Shown: in pieces, positions 58,646 through 64,000 of the stretch
Layout of the letters: the number at the start of each line of letters is the position of its first letter
How positions within the stretch are numbered: position 1 is the first letter of the stretch
From: Branchiostoma lanceolatum
Taxonomy: Eukaryota > Chordata > Leptocardii > Amphioxiformes > Branchiostomatidae
Length of the DNA: 64,000 nucleotides
Reading direction: 5' to 3'
Assembly: GCF_035083965.1 (NCBI RefSeq)
Contig: NC_089722.1
Span: 41,062,197 to 41,126,196, forward strand
Position numbers and translations under genes: made by a program
The notes under the pieces: model-generated
Told to the model about the DNA's origin: nothing
The model's database searches: none
Seen by the model: only the letters and a program-made list of their open reading frames with translations

Positions 58646-61600
58646 TCATCTCTCGTTCCCATAGACGAGAAGAGAGTCGGCAGACTCCGTTTTCTCGTGC
58701 TCGTTGCCGTATATTACTGGAGAAGCGGAGGCAACCCCAGATTCTTCGTTCTCATGGACTACCTGATAGGCATGAGATATTACCTCTTCGTGTTCAATGC
58801 CATAGATACGTCGAGAAATAGCAGAAACAACCTTCTCGTTTCCATAGACGCCCTGGGAAGCAGATGCTTCCGTCTCATGTTCATTACCATAGATACGTCG
58901 AGAAGTAGTAGAAACAACCTTCCCGTTTCCATAGACTTCCTGGGAAGTAGATGCTTCCACCTCATGTTCGTTACCATGATAGATACGTCGAGACGTAGCA
59001 GACACAACCTTCCCGTTTCCATAGACGTCCTGGGAAGCAAATGATTGGCCACTACCATAAATGCGTCGAGACGTAGCAGAAACAACATTCTCCTTTCCAT
59101 AGACGTCCTGGGAGGCAGATTCCTCCACTTCATGCTCATTATCATAAATGCGTCCAGACGTAGCTGACACAACCTCCTCGTTTCCATAGACGTCCTGGGA
59201 AGCAGATGATTGGCCACTACCATAAATGCGTCGAGACGTAGCAGGAACAGCATTCTCCTTTCCATAGACTACATAAGAAGCATCGGATGCTACCTTCTCA
59301 TGTTCCTCACCATAGATGATATGAGAAGCAGAGGATTCTACGTTCTCATCATCATTCTTACACACAGGAGTGTCTTGTTCATGCTGGGAATCATCAGATA
59401 TCACTACCCCCTTATTATTTACATGCATGGAAATACGATGCTCTGTAGCAGAACTCACAGGTAATATCCCCTTATGAGCATATTCATGCTCGCTTATTGA
59501 CTGGCCAGCTACAATATTTACAGCTTCCGTTTCATCCTTAACATGACAATGATTGTCGTTTGCAAACGTATCAGCGTGTTCTCCAGCAACAGATCTGATA
59601 TGATGATTTTCATACACGTTAATTTGCTGCCCTGTTACATCATCAACACTATCATTTTCAGACATAGCCTCTTGTTGCCCAGCTACAGAATGAACTAATT
59701 CTCTTTTATCATCGATATCAACACTATTATTTTCATCCATATTAATTTGTTGCCCAGCTACAGAATCAACTGATTTTGTTTCATCATCAACATCATAATT
59801 TTCATACATACCAGTGTGTTGCTCAGCTACATCATCTACTGAGACTATTTCATCATCAACATTATCATTTGCATACATATTAGGTTGTTGCCCAGAATCA
59901 GCAGATCCAATATTCTCCTCATCATTTTCATACACGCCAAGTTGTTCTACAGCTACATTATCGACATTATCGTTTTCATACTTGTTTAGGTGTTTCTCAG
60001 AAGCAACAGATTCTGTTTCAGCATTTTCATACACATCGACTTGTTGCCCTTCTACATTATCAACAACTGCTGGATCATCAAAATCCTCATGATTTTCATA
60101 TGCTATATTTTGTTGCCCAGTCTCATCATTAAGATCGACAGTCATCCCGACAGCATTTGCCAATGCAAAGCTTCTCGTGCCACCGGGAATGGTCAAAGTT
60201 ATGCCTGCTCTGACAATAGCTGTTGGGATCACAGCATGCTTGATTTTTTTGGACCTTTTGTAATACCAAAGAGCCATGGCAATGGAACACATGATTAGCA
60301 GTCCCAACAAGACCCCACTAATCAGAACAGGAATAGATAGAAATGTTGGGTCAGTGTCAATACTATCAATTGGAAAAAAAGTTGTCGTCTTCGTCGTTAC
60401 TGTAGACGACGTAGAAGGCAAAAATTGGGTGTAAACTGACGATGGGATTTGGACACCAACATATAGCGAAGCGGAGGTAGAGCCATTAAGACCTGCTGCA
60501 ATGCAAACGTACAGACCGGCATCTACTGCGGTAACATTTCTTACGATGATGGTACCATTAGCCTCCACAGTCACCCTCCCACCTGACTTAACAGTTGCAT
60601 TCTTTCCAGATGGGAGGGTGAATGTGATGTCTGGTGTTGGGATTCCTTCAGCCTCACAGTCTAAATGGCGTATTTCCCCTAGTACCCATGTCGTGTTTTC
60701 ATCCCCTTTAAAGCTCACAATTCTTGGTTCTTCACAGATCAGATCTGTGCGTTTGATATTTTCAAGGTTTTGTCCACTGACGTTGTCGGGACCCACACAA
60801 ATAATATCTCTGCCCCTATAATAGCGCAGATTCTGAAGTAAATTTAGCACAATTTGCCTAAAGGGAACAATTCTACAGTCGCACTGCCAGGGGTTGCTGG
60901 ACAGGTCCAAGAATTTGAGCTGAGAATTAAGAATTGAACTGAGACCCGGCTGAATGTGCGTTATCTGATTATGGTCTAGATCTAACCATCCAAGCTTATT
61001 TAGATTTGAGAATGTATCGGGTTGAATGTTAGCTATCCGATTGTGGGATAGATGCAAGTTGAGGATCAGGTTTGAAAACGCCCCAGGTTTGATGTTTGTT
61101 ATATGGTTGTAGGACAAATCCAACCATTTGATATTTGGGTTTGAGAATGCACCGGGTTGAATTTCAGTTACGTTGTTATAGCTAAGGCGGAGGTCTTTGA
61201 GACTGGGTAGATCTGAGAATGCACCGGGATGAATGTAGGTTACCTGATTATGTTCTAGCCTCAACAGTCGGAGCTGGGGTAAATTTGAGAATGTTCCAGG
61301 CTGAATCTGGGTCATCTCATTATGATGGAGGTGCAATTTCTCGAGCTTGAGTAGATTTGAGATCGCACCAGGCAAGATACGGGTTATCGTATTATTCTCC
61401 AGGGCAAGATGTGCGACCTGGGGTAAATTTGAGAATGTTCCAGGCTGAATCTCGGTTAGTTCATTATTCTTTAGGTCCACTTTCTCGAGTTTGAGTAGAT
61501 TTGAGAATGCGCCAGGATGGATACAGGTTATCTGATTATGGTAAAGGGGCAAGTCCTTGAGCTTTGGTAGATTTTGAAACACTCTAGGTTGAATGTGGGT

Positions 61601-62650
61601 GATTTTATTATGGCTAAGGGCCAACCATGTGAGCTGTAGTAGATTTGAGAATGTACCGGGCTGAATGTGGGTTATCCGATTGTTTGAGAGAAACAATTGG
61701 TCAAGTTTGAGTAAATTTTGAAAAGCCCCAGGTTGTATCTTTGTTATCTGGTTGTTGCACAGAGACAAATCGAGAAGCTGAGGCAGGTTTGAGAACGTAT
61801 CAGGTTGAATTTCTGTTATCTGGTTGTGGCACAGGTCCAACTCTTCGAGCTTCAGGTTGGAGAAGGTACCGGGATGAATTTTAGTTAGGTTGTTGTTTCG
61901 CAGGTCCAGATTTTGGAGCCTTGTGACATTTGAGAATGCACCCGGAAGAATGTTTGTAATCTGGTTGAAGCACAGGTGCAACTCTGGAAGCTGGAGAAGA
62001 TTTGAGAAGGTATCGGGCCGAACGGTTGAAAACTGGTTATGGTCAAGATGCACATCTTGGAGCTGAGCCAGATTTGAGAATGGACCAAGCTGAATGTCAG
62101 CTATCTGGTTGAACTGAAGGTTCAAAGCATTGAGTCGGGGAAGATTTGAAAATGCATGAGGTTGAATGTGGTTTATTCGGTTCTCAGAAAGGTATATCAA
62201 TGTGAGCTGCGACAAATTTGAGAACGTACCAGACTGGATTTTAGTTAATTGGTTGTTTTCTAGTGTCAATGATAAGAGCTGGTGAAGATTTGAAAATGCA
62301 TGAGGATGGATGTGGGCTAATTGGTTATCGGACAGGTCCAATGTTTGGAGATGGTTTAGATTTGTGAATATACCTGACGGAATGTTGGTTAGATTATTGT
62401 TTCGTAAATTCAATTTCTCCAACTTCGTGTACCTTGAGAAGCCAGACTCGTGTAATGATTTGATGACGTTGGATTGTAAGCCGAGAAAGGTGAGTCGTGG
62501 GCTTAGATCTTGCGGAACACTGCGAAGGTCGTAGCCGGAGCAGAGACATCTGGTGTACGGGTGATAACAGTAGCTGTTACAGGGTGTGGACGGTCCAGTT
62601 CCCATGAAGATGATGAGCAGTAGGACCAGAAGTCTCGACATGTTCCACAT
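58646..62650 (-). CDS. LRR-Ig single-pass receptor with multi-YxN cytoplasmic tail
   Basis: One uninterrupted 1334-codon exon. Signal peptide about 1-23 (SRLLVLLLIIFMG); about 22 tandem LRRs of 24 residues (about 50-585, consensus NQITxIQPGTFSNLxxL); cysteine-rich LRR cap starting NPWQCDC (about 583-640); one I-set-like Ig domain (about 640-735, with LDCEAEG and DAGLYVC); Ser/Thr stalk; transmembrane helix about 774-797 (LISGVLLGLLIMCSIAMALW); then a 537-residue tail. The tail has fifteen Tyr-x-Asn motifs (YEN, YGN, YAN, YDN), the pattern bound by the Grb2 SH2 domain when phosphorylated. They sit in two repeat blocks; the distal block is coded by near-identical DNA repeats at 58650-59280. There is no TIR domain, so it is not a Toll-like receptor. 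LRR-Ig genes are strongly expanded in lancelets. A TTTTATAG acceptor-like site just before the ATG suggests a 5' UTR intron. The exact orthologue is not recognised. Confidence 0.9.
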   Translation of the reverse strand: MWNMSRLLVLLLIIFMGTGPSTPCNSYCYHPYTRCLCSGYDLRSVPQDLSPRLTFLGLQSNVIKSLHESGFSRYTKLEKLNLRNNNLTNIPSGIFTNLNHLQTLDLSDNQLAHIHPHAFSNLHQLLSLTLENNQLTKIQSGTFSNLSQLTLIYLSENRINHIQPHAFSNLPRLNALNLQFNQIADIQLGPFSNLAQLQDVHLDHNQFSTVRPDTFSNLLQLPELHLCFNQITNILPGAFSNVTRLQNLDLRNNNLTKIHPGTFSNLKLEELDLCHNQITEIQPDTFSNLPQLLDLSLCNNQITKIQPGAFQNLLKLDQLFLSNNRITHIQPGTFSNLLQLTWLALSHNKITHIQPRVFQNLPKLKDLPLYHNQITCIHPGAFSNLLKLEKVDLKNNELTEIQPGTFSNLPQVAHLALENNTITRILPGAISNLLKLEKLHLHHNEMTQIQPGTFSNLPQLRLLRLEHNQVTYIHPGAFSDLPSLKDLRLSYNNVTEIQPGAFSNPNIKWLDLSYNHITNIKPGAFSNLILNLHLSHNRIANIQPDTFSNLNKLGWLDLDHNQITHIQPGLSSILNSQLKFLDLSSNPWQCDCRIVPFRQIVLNLLQNLRYYRGRDIICVGPDNVSGQNLENIKRTDLICEEPRIVSFKGDENTTWVLGEIRHLDCEAEGIPTPDITFTLPSGKNATVKSGGRVTVEANGTIIVRNVTAVDAGLYVCIAAGLNGSTSASLYVGVQIPSSVYTQFLPSTSSTVTTKTTTFFPIDSIDTDPTFLSIPVLISGVLLGLLIMCSIAMALWYYKRSKKIKHAVIPTAIVRAGITLTIPGGTRSFALANAVGMTVDLNDETGQQNIAYENHEDFDDPAVVDNVEGQQVDVYENAETESVASEKHLNKYENDNVDNVAVEQLGVYENDEENIGSADSGQQPNMYANDNVDDEIVSVDDVAEQHTGMYENYDVDDETKSVDSVAGQQINMDENNSVDIDDKRELVHSVAGQQEAMSENDSVDDVTGQQINVYENHHIRSVAGEHADTFANDNHCHVKDETEAVNIVAGQSISEHEYAHKGILPVSSATEHRISMHVNNKGVVISDDSQHEQDTPVCKNDDENVESSASHIIYGEEHEKVASDASYVVYGKENAVPATSRRIYGSGQSSASQDVYGNEEVVSATSGRIYDNEHEVEESASQDVYGKENVVSATSRRIYGSGQSFASQDVYGNGKVVSATSRRIYHGNEHEVEASTSQEVYGNGKVVSTTSRRIYGNEHETEASASQGVYGNEKVVSAISRRIYGIEHEEVISHAYQVVHENEESGVASASPVIYGNEHEKTESADSLLVYGNER
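58650..59280 (-). repeat. Coding tandem repeats in the receptor tail
   Basis: Near-identical blocks of roughly 100 bases, each coding a motif like SATSRRIYG and SASQDVYGNE, recur about five times, some differing by only a few bases. Such an array can gain or lose Tyr-x-Asn sites by unequal exchange or slippage. Confidence 0.85.
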
Positions 62651-63081
62651 TTGCTCTATAAAAGGAAGAGAAAACGATAAAAACGCTCAACTGCAAAGTA
62701 ATTTTTCTCTTCCAAATTTAGCCAAAACGGCCATGTCGGTTGTGGACAGATTGGAAATTTAGTACCCTCAAATGTACATCTGACGATACGCGTTACACAT
62801 CAAGGATACCAGTGGAGACATCTGTTCCATAACAAATGCTATGGACCTTCTTAGAGTTCAACCAGATTTCCATGATATCATTGACTCAATAGATCATCGC
62901 ATAATGTACATGATATTTGCACAATGACAACCCAAACCTTCCTTAAGAGATCATACATTTCATTTTTGATTGTGCAGATTAAGAACTTGTTTACAATGGC
63001 ATTCACAATGTAAATACATCGGCCTTATCCAAATCAACCTACATGCTAAAAATCATGTCTCTTCTGGAGTTATCCTCTACT
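62651..63081. other. Upstream flank of the LRR-Ig gene
   Basis: A pyrimidine tract and TTTTATAG (gene strand) end six bases before the start codon, consistent with a 5' UTR splice acceptor. No first exon or promoter element was identified. Confidence 0.4.
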
Positions 63082-63948
63082 TTAAACCTCATCCGACCGA
63101 CATTTGTGACAAATCTGGTCCAAACGGACCCCATTTTGTTTTGCTCCTTCATATATTTCAGGTGGATTTTTTGTCAGTAGTGCACATACACTGTTTCAAT
63201 ATGGAGAATATTTTGATAAGTTCTGGTTCAATTATTATTGCCCATTATCATAATTCATACAGACAATGCGGAGAACAAGTATTTTGCTTTAAAAATCTAC
63301 AATTATACCCCCCCTATTCCAACAGCTTAGTGTCCTATCATTTCACTTAACAATAATATCACGTCCAAATGGATTCTGAGAGCATAGAATGTTACTGAAT
63401 AAGGAATATTATCATGTGAAAAATAAAGATATTATCATTTGATTATGCACCATGGTCTACCATCTAGGCACACACATACTTAATATACTCTCGTCGATAT
63501 ACATCACAAAAATCTTGTCTGCTGGCTATTTTTGTTATTATCATGATTTTTCCAAGATGAATAAAAACCGCATTTTACACTCAAATGCTCCACCTATTTT
63601 TGAAAATGTTGGTATCTTACCTTTCTACGCAAAAGTAACCTGTTGCTATAATAGCACTGTTATTAGACAGAAATCTATTTCATATTACGTACATTGTATT
63701 AGACAAATAGAATGCAAGATCATCTAGGGTTCGTTTGACCACAGCGGACAGCACGCAAACTTTAGAGTATAACTCTATACAAAAATTAGCCAATCTCGGT
63801 AAATTTATCAGAAGTTGTATATACGTAAGACATATGTACACAACTAAACCCAGAGAATGAGTTTTTCTACGACGAAAAATGTTGATTTGGCACACATTAA
63901 TACACGCCTGGGGTCCAAACGGACCCCATACGGTGGGATGAGGGTTAA
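63082..63948. mobile_element. piggyBac-like non-autonomous element flanked by TTAA
   Basis: TTAA at 63082-63085 and 63945-63948 bracket inverted ends: ACCTCATCCGACCG at the left and, in reverse complement, CCCTCATCCCACCG at the right (two differences). Both ends also hold GGTCCAAACGGACCCC about 20-30 bases in. TTAA targets with short inverted repeats are the mark of piggyBac-type transposition. No transposase reading frame is present in the 860-base interior. Confidence 0.65.
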
Positions 63949-64000
63949 TGTCCTCAAACACCCCTGCAGTCAATAAATAGCTGCTGCCGCTATGGGGACC

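Noticed and set aside
58643-60821. Plus-strand frames opposite the LRR-Ig gene
   Set aside because: Antisense shadows of a 1334-codon gene with clear domains; no plausible protein on the plus strand.

Overview
The window looks like cephalochordate (lancelet, probably Branchiostoma) nuclear DNA. The genes are intron-rich with chordate-like proteins. Innate-immune genes with DED, Death, NACHT, TRIM and LRR-Ig modules are present. Introns are crowded with SINEs, MITEs, LINE 3' ends, microsatellites and local tandem duplications. No prokaryotic or organellar features are seen. Species assignment is inference; gene models were assembled by hand from splice sites and reading-frame continuity.

Layout. 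(1) 1-22.6 kb, minus strand: the 5' part (22 coding exons, 842 codons) of an NCOR1/NCOR2 (SMRT)-type nuclear receptor corepressor; its 3' part lies beyond position 1. (2) 22.6-26 kb: intergenic, with a SINE head, a perfect 45-bp inverted repeat, a tandem array and one orphan terminal exon. (3) 26.0-33.2 kb, minus strand: a gene whose eight phase-compatible coding exons give DED-OTU protease-Death-NACHT-LRR (1379 residues), the most unusual gene here. (4) 35.6-41.2 kb, minus strand: a TRIM-type RING E3 ligase (RING, B-box, coiled coil, COS-like segment, SPRY; 569 residues) with a decaying second copy of its last exon. (5) 42.5-57.3 kb, plus strand: the transmembrane nucleoporin NDC1 (16 exons, 566 residues), divergent from the TRIM gene. 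(6) 58.6-62.65 kb, minus strand: a single-exon LRR-Ig transmembrane receptor (1334 residues) whose cytoplasmic tail carries fifteen Tyr-x-Asn motifs in tandem repeats. (7) 62.65-64 kb: intergenic, with a piggyBac-like non-autonomous element.

Functional themes. A corepressor scaffold and a nuclear-pore anchor (housekeeping) are interleaved with three immune-type genes. The TRIM ligase and the OTU-bearing NLR sit in tandem on one strand; one would write and the other erase ubiquitin. A co-functional pair is only a hypothesis.

A striking property of the whole window is local tandem duplication of exon edges. At least ten coding exons, spread over four genes, have one or more partial copies of themselves next door. 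Some copies are about 4% diverged, which could be ancient duplication, active duplication, or allelic copies left in the assembly. Two families of foldback repeats carry motifs that resemble hammerhead ribozymes of Penelope-like elements, and the first NDC1 intron holds a 5S rRNA-derived SINE.
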